Positions 38,951 to 51,189 of a DNA stretch of 64,000 nt are shown here, in pieces. This stretch comes from Silurus meridionalis (taxonomy: Eukaryota > Chordata > Actinopteri > Siluriformes > Siluridae): NCBI RefSeq assembly GCF_014805685.1, contig NC_060896.1:21420277-21484276 (forward strand). The letters are read 5' to 3'. How positions within the stretch are numbered: the stretch's first letter is position 1; each line of letters begins with the position of its first letter. A model generated the notes under the pieces. That model was not told the DNA's origin. It made no database searches and saw only the letters and a program-made list of their open reading frames with translations. A program made the position numbers and the translations under genes.

Positions 38951-40055
38951 TTTTAATATTAGCCTATTTCTGTTGCTTTAAACAGTATTCGTTTAACAAA
39001 TTGTTAATATAAGTCAATATTGTGACTATTCAATATTGCAGGAAAAAAAATGCTTTTTAATTGTCATTGTGCCAGAATCAGAGAATACAGTCTCTGTGTA
39101 TTGGCTGTAGGCCATTGGAAAAGGTTTAATTTGGGAAATACAGATGTCTTTTTTTTTTTTTTTTTTTTTTTTAAATAGAATCTCAAATGAATGGTCAAAA
39201 TAATGATCTTTTTAAATGATCTTAATGTCACACTAAATTTACAACCTCTGAGTTATGTGCATCTCAATTTCTGACTTCCAACAAAATGAAAGAGTATGGC
39301 TCCAGACACTCAACAATAAATTTACTTTTAAATTAAATTAGGATTTGCTTTAGCTCTATCGACATACAGACATGACTCTAGAACACTGAGTTATACAGTT
39401 TGCCTATCACTAATGTTAAGCTTTTTGTTAGTTTGTGAGGTTTTTCCTTTTTTTAAGAGAGCAAAGAAAATAGGATTATTTTCTACTTTGATCAATTGAC
39501 CTCATTATTACTGTAGGTAAGCAGCAACACTCGAAGTCATGCCCACATTTTTAACATATGGCCTTCAAGCCACACCCACTCAGGGTCATTCATATTTTCT
39601 CATGAACACACCACATGCCATATATGGACTCCCATCTTACAGGCAATCCATTCTAAATTGTAGTTGTGACTGATCGCTTTGTCACTTTCTAGTGTGAACA
39701 TAGGCTAAGGAAAAGTAGGGCATAAAAGAATGGCATTAAGGTGGCCAGTTGAGAAATCCCTTCGTCCTTGTTGAACATTTTGGTCATGAGACCTTGCTGC
39801 ACATATTTTAGAAGTATTTGTTAAATGCAATAAGAAAAACTGCCTCGATGTATAACAGTATTGCAAGACAGAGAATATCATGAATCCTATTCCCTTGTAA
39901 TCTACGAATGCACTACAGTACATATCAGTTAATTTATGAAGTAATATCAGCATATTGTCACATAGTTAAATAATAATCAAATATACGGTACACACTATTT
40001 AATGATCTACTAAAGGAAGACAAGTATATACTACAGTACCCATTAGGCTTGATTA

Positions 40056-40526
40056 AGAATGTGCCGATATTCTGTCTTGAATCTTTTAGGGCAGCCTATA
40101 CAAATATTACCATAGCAGTGTATATATTCAAAAACTATTTCCTGTATCTTTCTCGTTGACTAGCATGTCTTTTTTTTCCCTTGGAACTTAAGGAGAAAAT
40201 TCTCCCAAGAAAAATCTCGAACAAACAGCCTTGTTATGAGGGCAAGCTAGGTTATAGTTAGCTGACTAACATAGATAGCTAACTTTGCAGTATATGGTCA
40301 GCTTTGAGATAATATAGTTTAACTTCTTAATTTTGATCGCAGAGTCAGCACCTAGAAATACACTCTCAGACGTGACAATTTGGGAACAAGTTTCATGTTG
40401 AGAATACACAACCATAGTAGCCACCTTTTAATAGAAACGCATCGAGAGCCTGTGTTGAATATTGTGGTTTATCCTATTATTATTTTATTATAATTATAAT
40501 TATTATTATTATCGGCACATCCCTAG
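40056..40526. mobile_element. Possible hAT-like MITE
   Basis: AATGTGCCGATAT at the left and TATCGGCACATCCCTAG at the right are inverted repeats about 470 bp apart. The right end resembles the common CTAGGGATG-type hAT terminus. No coding sequence. Confidence 0.5.
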
Positions 40527-41159
40527 TCATGGAGGTGATATTATTCACAGTAAACATATTTATCGTTTAGGCTACTCAAACACTACTTTAAATATATTAA
40601 TCTGAATAAGAAGTTTCACAGAAATTTTATGCAACATAATGGCACAGGCGGGTTCGAGCTCTTGAGGTCGGTTTTAGCAGAGCCGTGGAAAAATATTCCT
40701 TTATCGAAAAGGAGAGAGTGAGAGGATAAATAACTTTTACAATTCATTTATTTTTGCAATTAATTACTTAATTGCATGTATGTACGGCATAGAAAACCCC
40801 ATTTCAAAAACTTCTAAAGTCAGAAATTGTCAGAGTACAAAATTGGTGTTGGTGTTTCATATTGTTTTTTTTTTTTTTTTTTTTGGACATTATCCCTATA
40901 ACAACCAACATTTGCCATGTTAAGTCTATTCACTGGCAAAAATGTAAAATAAAAACAAAAAAAATGTATTTAGCACATTTAAACATTCCATAATAGAGGC
41001 TATGCTAAGCAAGTTAACGATTGTCAGTACTCGGCAAATGCTTTAGACTGAGGGTGCTAGCAAGCAAATGCCGGATATAAATAAATGACAAATAGAAGGA
41101 TGTGGACGCCCACATATAAGCATTTCTGTCTCTACTTTCATTTATATGCGAAGGAAGTA

Positions 41160-42050
41160 ATGCCTTGCATAAGTATTTACCCCTGTTGCATTTTACCATG
41201 TATTGTAGTATTAAAACCTAGAATTGAAAATGGACATAATTGAGATGTTTATGATGTACACAATATGTATCACAAAAGTTAATTTAACAAAAATGCAGGT
41301 ATTTGTTGGTTGCATGATTATTCATGCCGTGGGTCAATACTTAGTAAAAACACCTCTGGTTGCATATAGAACATCTGGGATGTGTAAATAAACACACTGT
41401 TCATAAACTATACCTTACTTTACGGTCCAAGGTCCTGGTTCTGGAATTCTGTAGAGGCTGCATTTTTTTCATCTTTTACACCACCAATTTGTGGAGGAAA
41501 AGAAAACATATACCACATTATCATTTCCTGTTTTACTTATGATATGAATCTGTCACAGCTGTAATGATTGATATGCTATGAAAATGAAACTCTGGGGTTT
41601 ATTATATAACCAATAGACAGTCCTCTCTGCCGTAACATTTAAAAAATTCTCATTACAAATATCTAATTATAACTATTAATCTAATCTACTGATAAATAAA
41701 CCAAATGCCCACTGCAAAACCTTCAGATTCAGAGCTGTGGTGGGAAGCCTTGCTTGGTCAGATTGGATCGGTTACCATTAGTGAAGTCTCCGACCAAATT
41801 CTTTGACTTTGGTTTAACACATCCAGGTTCCTAATTTTGAACCATTCCACTGTAGTTTTGACTTTAGACTTTAGGTTTATTGTCCCATTCGGCCCTAGTT
41901 GAAAGTAAACACTCATGTAAGGGAGCATATTACAAGCATTGCCACTTTGGATGATGTTTTTTCATCCAGTGAGATTTTCTCTTTTCCACAAATGTCAGAG
42001 TGGTCTGAAAAATGAAAACTTTGTTTCATTACAGTTGATTATTTCTTTGT
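41160..42050. mobile_element. Highly diverged Tc1-like relic
   Basis: GCATAAGTATTTACCCCTGT and TATTAAAACCTAGAATTGAA resemble the inverted-repeat region of a fish Tc1 family. The interior keeps scattered similarity only and the right end is not clear. Confidence 0.45.
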
Positions 42051-42466
42051 ATCACATCCCTAAATGACATTAAACCCGTTCGCCACCACAGACAGGAAAA
42101 ACGACAATGATACCTAATTACAGCATATAAAATCCATTTCTCAATTTGTAGAAAGTACAGCTGAATATCAGGCAAGCAGGGTTTCTGTTTGTAGTGGTCA
42201 AGTTGTTTGTTCATGCTGTTGTGATATTACAAACAGGTGCTGAACTTGCCTTGCTAAGATACGAGATAGACTACAGGCAGATGCTAATGCTATCATGACT
42301 AACTGAGAGGTTGAGATGGTAAATAAACAAGAGGTATTTGGTTTGCATATTATTTACGTATTGGTAAGGTATAGGGAAAATAACTTTTTTTTCTTGTTAA
42401 TTTGAATGCTATTCTTTTCCAAAACAAATTACTAGCATTCTATATGTTGTCCTGGTACTTCATGTA

Positions 42467-42839
42467 TACAGTGCCCTCCAGGATTTTTTGCGCCGCAGAG
42501 TGGTGCAACACAAAATCATCATTTTAACACAACATTAATTAGTGATGCAAAATGACAACATTTTGGGCACCCCAACACATAAGATATAGTTAAATAAAGC
42601 CAATAAAGTTGGCGAGATAAGAGATCTAGTGGTCAAGGGTTTTTTCCCCATTAAAAATAACATTTGCATTTATTTAAAAACATTCATTGAGGGTTCTATG
42701 GTGTTATTTTGATAGAGCCACAATACCTACTTTCTTCTATTATTTGTCACATAGACATTTATTCTGTAATATTAATTATTATATTATTATTTAATTATTA
42801 TTAAACTTTTGAGAGCTAGTATGTCTGGAGGGCACTGTA
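42467..42839. mobile_element. MITE with TACAGTGCCCTCCAG ends
   Basis: Left TACAGTGCCCTCCAGGATTT and right TCTGGAGGGCACTGTA form terminal inverted repeats flanked by TA, 373 bp in total with no open frame. This fits a Tc1/mariner-type non-autonomous element. Confidence 0.8.
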
Positions 42840-44089
42840 AATATTTAAACAGAGCTTGTTTTTTCTTTCTGTCACTTTCTCCTTTTCAATATAAATGTCC
42901 AAATGTCAATCTATCTTAATAACAGTATTATGGCAGGCAGGGAAATATTGGTTTAAACTAGGACAAATCAGATTTGTAATGCAAGACTGAATGCAATCAA
43001 TGCAATTTTAAAATTATTAATCAGTTCACTGGTTGAGGTTGCTTCTGAGATGGAAGTCGAAACCTCATAACTCGAAAATGTAGGATTTTAGAAGTGTTTT
43101 TGTTGATATTTTTACACTAACAAAAGTTGGTTAGATTTAAAAGTAAATGAGTCCACACTTACCTGTAATTACTGCGCTTTCGACCCTAAGTGTTATTTAA
43201 GTTTTTATTAATGATTGATGTTACTTTTATTCTTAAGTAGATGATCGGGAGTGTGGTGCGTAACCGTGTGAGGGAAATTTCAGAGCACAGGTCTTTAAAC
43301 AGGTCTCTTCCACTTGTTTACTCCGTCGCTTTTCTGTCTTTATAACGGCCTGCTTCAAGTAAAATTGTGGTGCTGTTGAATTATCCGATCCTTCTTTAAT
43401 GGCTCCTGTGCTATACTGAAAATGTCAAATTCAATACTTTATGGTTACAGCTTGGGTATTAAATTGATTTATAGTATTATTGTTTCATGTTTTACTTTCA
43501 CTCAAAGTATCATAGGCTTGCATCCTTCACTGGAAAAGACACCTACTGATGCTCTGTATGTTTTTTAATTATTATTATTATTATTTCCAACCAAGGAAAC
43601 GGATTTGTCCGCTTTCCTAAAAATTAAAAAAATTTGGGAGAACAAATACCTCCCCAAAACTACTATATTTCAATGCCTCTATGATGAATCAACATGCTTT
43701 ATATTTATTCCAACTGAATATAAGAATACACCCTGCTTTGTTTTGCTTGCTCTTAAAATCGGATACTGAAGAGGAAAGTCAGCGTCTTCCAAATAAACAC
43801 AAAGTACAAGAACGCTTGGATCATTAGAACATTATACTCTTCTCTGTTTTGTAGCAGGTTTTACACACACTTGTAAAACTGAACTGAATGCTCTTATGAG
43901 GTGAGGAGACCTGTTTCAGGCCTGTGATATGAAGTGTAAATCTGTTTTTATTATTTTTATGGGTTTTTATATACTTTTTTTTTGTTGTTTATTTTATTTT
44001 TTTTAAAGATCAATTAGTGATCTCATTGACAGAATTATGCCAAGTTTGTAATTGTATAATATTTACTGTAAGATGTAGAACGTTGAACT

Positions 44090-44095
44090 ATTAAA
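44090..44095 (+). terminator. Candidate distal poly(A) signal ATTAAA
   Basis: An ATTAAA hexamer followed by an A-run and then a T-rich element at about 44115-44130. The preceding few hundred bases look like ordinary unique 3' UTR sequence, and clearly transposon-derived sequence becomes common after this point. Confidence 0.3.
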
Positions 44096-45469
44096 AATTT
44101 TCCCAAAAAAAAGGATTTTTTGATTTTTTTCTGCACTTATACGTCAGTGACTATGCAACTTTACAAATGGATTAAAAGCCTCTTGCACATGTTCCAAAGT
44201 CCATCTGAAATTTTTATCATATAGTTTTTCATCTTCTCCTTTCACCTTATTGGGTGTGACTAACCCTGAGGTGCAGTAAGCGTTCACATTTATCCCAAAT
44301 CTACCATTCTGTACTGAATGCTTCTAAAAAGCTGTCAAATTTCACGTCTCTGGGTCAATCAATTGAAGACTTTACCAGAGTAAATTTAGGGTTTGCCACA
44401 AGATGTAAACTATTGGTAAGCCTCAAACTAAAAACTAAATTCTAAGTCCCATTCATGAAAAACTATGCCTACCATTACATTAAAACTAATTGTAATGAAA
44501 TTAGGAATCTAAAAAAATAAAATTGTAAAAATTATAATTGTCTTTGTTCCAATATTCATTAACATGACTGTACACAAACAAATTAATTAATTAATTTTAT
44601 TATTTTTTTAGGACACTGCCAAAAAAAAAAAATTTAATTATTTGAAGCATTGGTAATCAGTGGTCAAGGTAATCCATGACTAAAGGGTTTAATTCCCATG
44701 ACTGCTAGTGGAACTCAACACATCTATGTGCTTGGAATTCATTTTTCCCCTCACATTTGTGGTCTAAAGATAAATGTAAATGATTCAGTTTTGCAATTGC
44801 TACTTTTAACTGTGTGGGAATGGAGTACACAATAAAAATTTCAAATGCATCCTTTTGTTGTGTATGTGAACTAGTAATTGGGTGTAAATACTGTTTGCAC
44901 TTCATTAGAAAACATTTCAGAATTATCATAGATCAGCATGTTTCACTTCTCTCTCATAAACTCAAATTTCCTAAATGAAGAAAGTTACATACGTCAACTG
45001 AAACTAGTCATTTCACTCTCTGAAAGTACCTTTCCTTGTTGCAGGGCCTTATAGACCTTCATTGTTAACTGTGTTAACCTTACAAGCATATTAAATGTAC
45101 CTTCTTAGGTACATCAGAGGTCCTTAAAATCCAATCCTGTACCTTAAATAAATTGTTTAACATATACTACATTCATATTTAAAGGTATTAGAAACATACT
45201 TAAGGAATGAAAGTTGAAAAGCTGCCTAATAGCACAGTACCTAGTAGTGTTTAAACATGTTATAAATGGATTTTTTTGTTTTGTTACAGTAAAACATAGG
45301 CAACATCAACATATCTAACCAACTGTAATGATTTAATTAATTTCCTAATTATTTGTTTTTGTTTATCTGCTAAGCAGAATTTTAGCTACAGTTTTTAGTG
45401 GCAGAATAGTAATCAGTCAATGTGGAATGGGAGGTTTTAAAATCGTACAAATCTTATGATCATATATGA

Positions 45470-46236
45470 TATTTTTCAGACTATAAGCCGCTAATTTTTT
45501 CCCACGTTTTGAACCCTGCGGCTTAAACAACGAAGCGGCTTATTTATTAATTTTTCCTGGGTTTTTCCAGGTTTCACAAACTTTAAGCCAAAAAACTGCG
45601 CCCCATAACATTAGACCAATAAAATTTCCGAACGGAAACGAAAAAACACACCTCACCTGCGTTGTGAGCTGCACGGCATCGAGAGAAAAAACGTTTTTTT
45701 TTAAACGCAAGACAATGCCAAAAGTTAAACTCGAGAGAGAAATAGTTATGAAAGGAAGGAGGAAGACAGTGAACAATGACTTTCTTGGTAGGCTACTGTT
45801 TAGATACAAGCCGCTGTAACGCGTTGAGTCTGGGTGAAGGGAGAGCTCGCTAACTCCAGTTGCAACAGAAATCATAGAAGCACAGACAGGTTTCCAAAAC
45901 TCGTGCTTTTTTATTCTTCTTGGGAACAGCGTTACGGGTTAGTCAAAGAAACTTAGAAATGAGCATCAGAAAATATTAAGGACATAATCCTAAGTCTTGC
46001 ACACATGCAGTAATAGCGGAAAAATGCCGCTCTGCTCTTAAAGGAGCCACAACATATTTCACCCATGTAACAGACACTGTGTTAAAGCCTGTGTAAAGTT
46101 CATTAGTTTCAGTGTAGACTGCGGCTTATAGACAAGTGCGGCTTATTTATGTTCAAAATAAAAATCTTTGTCAAATTCAGTGGGTGCGGCTTATATTTGG
46201 GTGCGCCTAATAGTCCGGAAATTACGGCATATGTTT
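45470..46236. mobile_element. Non-autonomous DNA transposon with GCGGCTTATA ends
   Basis: The left end (TTTTTCAGACTATAAGCCGC) and right end (GCGCCTAATAGTCCGGAAAT) are imperfect inverted repeats, with further GCGGCTTAT copies inside each end (45530-45545, 46128-46145, 46185-46195). Widespread in fish genomes; superfamily not settled here. About 770 bp, no transposase. Confidence 0.65.
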
Positions 46237-47021
46237 TATTGTAGCTATGCAGCAAGTTCCACAGACATATTCTTAGAACACTGGACAGGCTACAATATCA
46301 AGCTGTAACACACATGTACCATACTGGCCTGAACAGTGTTTAATTTAACTTAACAATTTCAAAGTACAAAATCAGACACAAAATACATTAAAAGGGAAAT
46401 GAAATGAAGTACTTAGATAGAGCAAATCAAATTCATGTGCTTCTAATTAAACTTGAATGAATGCACTATATAGACAAAGGTTTGTGACCATATGTCTGAC
46501 TATGATATATGTACATGTATTTCAATAACATTTTGGTTGCATGTCAAACTGTGCTTCAAATCCTCTGAAAATAGAAATAAAATAGGGAACAGTTCAATTC
46601 AAACTGATAAATGTGTGTGACATTTAATTTCATTAAGAATAGTCTAGATGTGATTGGGAAAATATTGATTACTTAATGTTTGCCACTTACTCAAATTGAG
46701 TGCAGTATATATTATATATGTCATATAATTGAGACTAAGAGAGTCTCTAAAACTTTAATCGACAAGCTTAATGTGAAACATCTTTTAATAAAACACAAAT
46801 TTACAAATGTATTAGGATCATGAGAGCGCTCAGTTGGCCCCCAAAAAGATTAGGGACTTTGGTGGGATAGTTGTTTATTGTTTTTCCAAACTGAAGTCCA
46901 TTTTCTAAATTTTTATTTTACCTGTGGTATTTTGTTAAATGAATGATAATAATGAGTATTAATGTAATAACGCTATAAGAACACGAGTTAAACCTGTAGC
47001 TCAGCCTCTGACCTTGTATTT

Positions 47022-47025
<4 letters not shown>

Positions 47026-47096
<71 letters not shown>

Positions 47097-47120
47097 TACA
47101 TATATATATATATATATATA
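47026..47120. repeat. (TA)n microsatellite
   Basis: A long TA run to 47088, a short interruption, then a second run to 47120. Confidence 0.95.
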
Positions 47121-47284
47121 CACTGTATGGATGAACTCAACAGTTCCGAGTCATACCACAGTCTACAATCACTACAATTATGATATAATGACATATTCGA
47201 TTATTAAATAAGGGTCTTTTTTATCTATTATCAGTAAATGAAGTTACACCCACCCATGGGTAATTTGAGTCAGCTTTAAATTTA

Positions 47285-47605
47285 ATACCAAAAATGGCAA
47301 AAGTACATACATCCTTCACTCAAGTAGAAGTGCAGATACTCACATTTTAAAAGACTCTGGTAAAAGTTGAAGTACTGACTACAGTTTTTCACTCAAGTTG
47401 AAGTAAAGAAGTTTGGGGTCTGACATGTACTTAAGTAAAAAGTAAAAAAAAAAAAAAAAAAAAAAACTACTACCTGTTTTACTGTCATGCTGGTAACTGG
47501 ACCTCACATCATATTTACATAATAATACAAAATAATTTAACATTTTATTATCTAATGAATGTTTCCAGACTGAACAACCACCATATAGAACACAAGCAGA
47601 GCAAA

Positions 47606-47650
<45 letters not shown>

Positions 47651-48040
47651 CTGGTGATCAGGAATGTCTCTGTTCTCAGTCATGTTTGCATCACTGACTC
47701 ACTCTGTCTCATTCATGTTAACCCCATACTTCTTGCCTTCTGTCTTCCTTTTTGTTAGCTTCGTAAACTAGTCTGTGGTGTGTAAGAGCCAGGAAATGAT
47801 ACACCAGTGGTAGATTGGCGCAGTGAAAAGAAAAAATATTGATATTGTAAAAATATTGAAAATGTAAGAAGTAGAAAGTACAAATATTAGTTTTAAAAAA
47901 TGTAATAGGTGAAAGTAAAAAGTTGTCTAAAAACCGAATAGTGAAGTAAAGTATTGATACCACTACAGTATTGATACCACTACTTGCTTAACTACAGTAA
48001 CAAAGTTTTTGTACTTCATTAATTTTCACCTCTGTTCAAT
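47285..48040. mobile_element. DNA transposon remnant with ACTTAAGTAAAAGTA-type ends
   Basis: The left part has CACTCAAGTAGAAGTGCAGA and CATGTACTTAAGTAAAAAGT; the right part has GAAAGTACAAATATTAG and CTACAGTAACAAAGTTTTTG with TACTTCATTAATTTTCACCTC. I take these as diverged ends of a fish element of the same general type as 51.2-53.4 kb. Poly-A (47444-47466) and a (GAT)15 run (47606-47650) lie inside. Confidence 0.5.
47606..47650. repeat. (GAT)n trinucleotide microsatellite
   Basis: Fifteen units; the poly-Asp reading across it is not a gene. Confidence 0.95.
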
Positions 48041-48289
48041 ACCACAATAACACCACAGTTATTCACGCAAGCCCCTGTGCGCTGTAACACGCCCATTTCG
48101 ACTTTTTCCCAATGCGATTTTCTTACTTAGCCTCTTTTAGTTTATGAGTCTCAGAGTCCAGACACTAATAACTGTGCTGCCAGATTTTTATTTCTTTCCA
48201 TTATGGTTTCTAATTTCTTCTTTACACCCTCAGCTGCCATCTGGCTGAATTATTTTACTTTAAAGCAAATAATAAGTTCTGGCATTGAG

Positions 48290-48365
48290 GTTCAGTGAGT
48301 AAAAAGTTGTAAATTCAAATTCCAGGAATGTCAGTGACCCATTATTGTGCTCTTAAGCAAGGCCC
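48290..48365 (+). repeat. Degenerate SINE-like fragment
   Basis: GAGGTTCAGTGAGTAAAAAG then AAATTCAAATTCC, and TGCTCTTAAGCAAGGCCCATA, matches the order of the tRNA-derived SINEs at 11.5 and 13.1 kb but with many changes. Confidence 0.45.
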
Positions 48366-48589
48366 ATAACCACAATACAGTACATGAATTCTACCTCAGT
48401 CCCTTTAATATAAATGAAAAATATATATACCAACATCTGCAATATAAATGTGACTTAATTTTAAGATTGCTGGCATTTCAGTTATGTCCAGAATTAACTA
48501 GTGGAAAACTGCCAGTCCTGAGATTATACCTGGTTGAGTAAATAGGAAAAAGTGCCACAAATTGCAGATATTCTAACAGATATCTTTAA

Positions 48590-49760
48590 AATCTCCCTAT
48601 GTGAAACATTTGTCCCTGTTTGCTTTAAGACAATCATCATCATCCTTTTCACTAATAAATCATCTATGAACTCCCTCAGGGACTACAAGCTCATCACACT
48701 AAGACTTTTCATCATGAAGTGTTGATTATTAACCATATTTTTTTAAATGCTGTTACCATTCAAATGCACCTACTAGTCTGACCACTAAACAGAAGAAACC
48801 ATATCTACTGCTTTCCAACTGTCTATGACTTACCAGGACCAAAAGGAAAATTATGAAAAGATTTCGGTTATTAACTTCTGTTCAGCATTTAACACACTCA
48901 GTCAGCAACAATCAAAACAAAATCTGGGCCTGCTAGTCTTGACCACCTCCCTCTGCAGCTGGATACTGGTCCTCCTGGCCAAAAGACCCCATTCAGTAAG
49001 GATTAGCACCTCCTCTAGCATTACCAAAGCAAACAACGGCACTCCCTAGGGCTGTGTGCTCAGTCCATTGACTACTGCTGACTCATGACTGTGCAGCAAA
49101 GTACAATTCAACTAAAATCATCAGATTTTCCACATCTTAAATACAGTTGTAGATTAGCAACATTTATGAGTCAGCATACAGGGAGGCATAGAGACATCAG
49201 TCTGGTCTTGTTGATAAGATCAAAAAGTTTTTTGACTTGGACCCATTGGGCACGAATACACCAGTCGCTACTGCACATCAATAAAACAATTGTCGATGAA
49301 ATGAAAAGATCCAAGTTTCTACAAATGCAGCTCTTAGAGGTCCTTTTCTAAAATCCCTACACCACCTGTCTAGCAAAGAAAGAGCAGCAGCATCTACTGC
49401 ACATTTTCTGCAGAGAGTGAGATTCCCCCTTCTATCATTACCACTTTTGACAAGGAAGGAGGGAGCTGTTCTAGTTAAATGTCTAGTATGGTTTGTTTTA
49501 AAATGCCTGTCCCTAGAACAAGTGTGAGGGCAGCTGAGAAGATCATTGGGCTCTGTCTAACCACCATTGTTCTTTTCATTAACAAGTGATTCTTACGCAA
49601 ATTAACAGCATCTCAAATGACCCCTGGTAAAGGTATAGAAGCATCCAGTCAGAATATTCAACACACTGTTGCCTCTCAGCTCTTAATGGTCTGATTGGCT
49701 GGCAGTAACTTGCCCTTGGACTTCAAACTTTACCATCACATTAATTCTTCTGATTGACCT
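48590..49760 (+). mobile_element. Degraded CR1/L2-like LINE reverse transcriptase relic
   Basis: Translation of 48880-49080 gives FCSAFNTLSQQQ, LTTSLCSWILVLLAKRPHSV and RISTSSSITKANNGTP, then a stop and GCVLSPL, recognisable as the reverse transcriptase region around the NTGAPQGCVLSPLL motif. Further on come a HDCAAKYN-like stretch (49085-49120) and GAGGGCAGCTGAGAAGATCATTGGG (RTAEKIIG) at about 49527. Many stops and frameshifts; FADD is not readable. An old, dead insertion. Confidence 0.75.
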
Positions 49761-51189
49761 TCTCTAATTGATAGTACTGGTACTAAGGAATTTGTTTCAA
49801 GGGTTTAATACTTGATTGCTATTTCAAATCGAATCAAGTGGCATTTATTTTCATTCATCAATATAATCTATATACTGTACATTAGAATAAAAGTTAATTT
49901 CCTTTGGATCATGGCACTACATATAATAATACACTGGCTATATAAAGTGCAGATACCAATACAATAACAATGTTAACGACAGATAACAATGTAACAAACA
50001 TTATAACAATGCACAAACAATACATTAAAGACACAGGACTCTAAACACATGGAACATTGCACATCAGTTAGACAAAGCAACTTAACACTGTTAAGGGTTT
50101 AAAATCGTAAAATACCAGCATTATAAAGGGCAGGTGTGGAGTGATAGGTGTACATTGGTAACTTTAATTAGGTACTGCTCAGTCCAGGATGAAAGATTAA
50201 GACTAGCCCCATCAGAGGGATTAGGGGTGTAGCCAAATGAATCATTCTGTACATTCTCAAAAAGCTGATAAATCCCTCTAGAAGATAAGAGCTCTTAACA
50301 GAGTCAACAATCAAGGGACGATTTTACGAGAGTAAATTCAGTAGGATTGTCAGAATATGTAATCCACTGTTACTGTAAGATGCAAAAACATACAACTGAC
50401 TCTAACGCCATACAATTCTGAAGAAACTGCTGTGATTGCATGCAATAAAAAAAAGCCAAAATGTCAACACTTTAGGTTTCTCCATTAATGAGTTTCAATA
50501 TTTACAATACACTTTGGTAGACAGGTAAGCCTCGTAATTTATAAAATGTACTTCTTTCAGACATAGCTTTGTATTTGCAAAGGTTTTTACTTCTTTAGTC
50601 AGCTTTTTTGAGTGGAAGTATTTGCTAATCAGACAATTAGCCAATATAAAAGGATGTAGCATGACAGGATGGTTACAGTGTCGGCAGAGTTTCCTTAGTA
50701 CCTCAAGCAGCTCTACAGCATTTATTAAAAAAATATAAAAAGACTTTCTAACTAATTAGATTCAAGAAGTCAACAGCACTATAGCATAAATTATTACATT
50801 TTTCAATAAATGTTCAATAAATGTTTATAAAGAATGCCATACTCATGCATAAAAATGCTTCCAAAAAAGCTGCTTATTGACCAATCATTTTTGTTGCAAT
50901 AGTAATGCAGCAATATTCAGCATGTCCTCAATGCCGGAAAGTATGTAGTATGTTTCACTTCTCTCTCACGGTCTCAGGCTTCCTGGATGATGAAAGCTAC
51001 TACTAACCAAAATGTGCCCTTTTGCATGTGAAACACACACATAACTATTTCCTGTATCCATGAGGCCACAATTAATAGAGCAAACAATGAAAATATTCTA
51101 TCTGGGACCCTTTCTGTTAGGGAAACATTTTTACACACTGCAGATTTGTAGGTGCAGTCATGTGACCTGGTGGACATTAATTAAGTAAA

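Larger units (their letters stand above)
36930..44110 (+). other. fam168a: Probable long 3' UTR of fam168a
   Basis: From 36930 the sequence is T-rich and non-coding, as expected for a vertebrate FAM168A 3' UTR, which is several kilobases long in mammals. Poly(A) signal candidates are AATAAA at 38945-38950 and ATTAAA at 44090-44095, both followed by T-rich sequence. The stretch also contains TA/TG/CA microsatellites (38.2-38.5 kb), poly-T runs (39148-39172, 40865-40884), a Tc1-like relic (41.2-42.0 kb) and two MITE-like elements, so part may lie beyond the true mRNA end. The first 0.8 kb is the most secure. Confidence 0.4.

Noticed and set aside
47555..47758. Open frame with a poly-aspartate run
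   Set aside because: It reads through a (GAT)15 microsatellite and has no recognisable domain or splice context.
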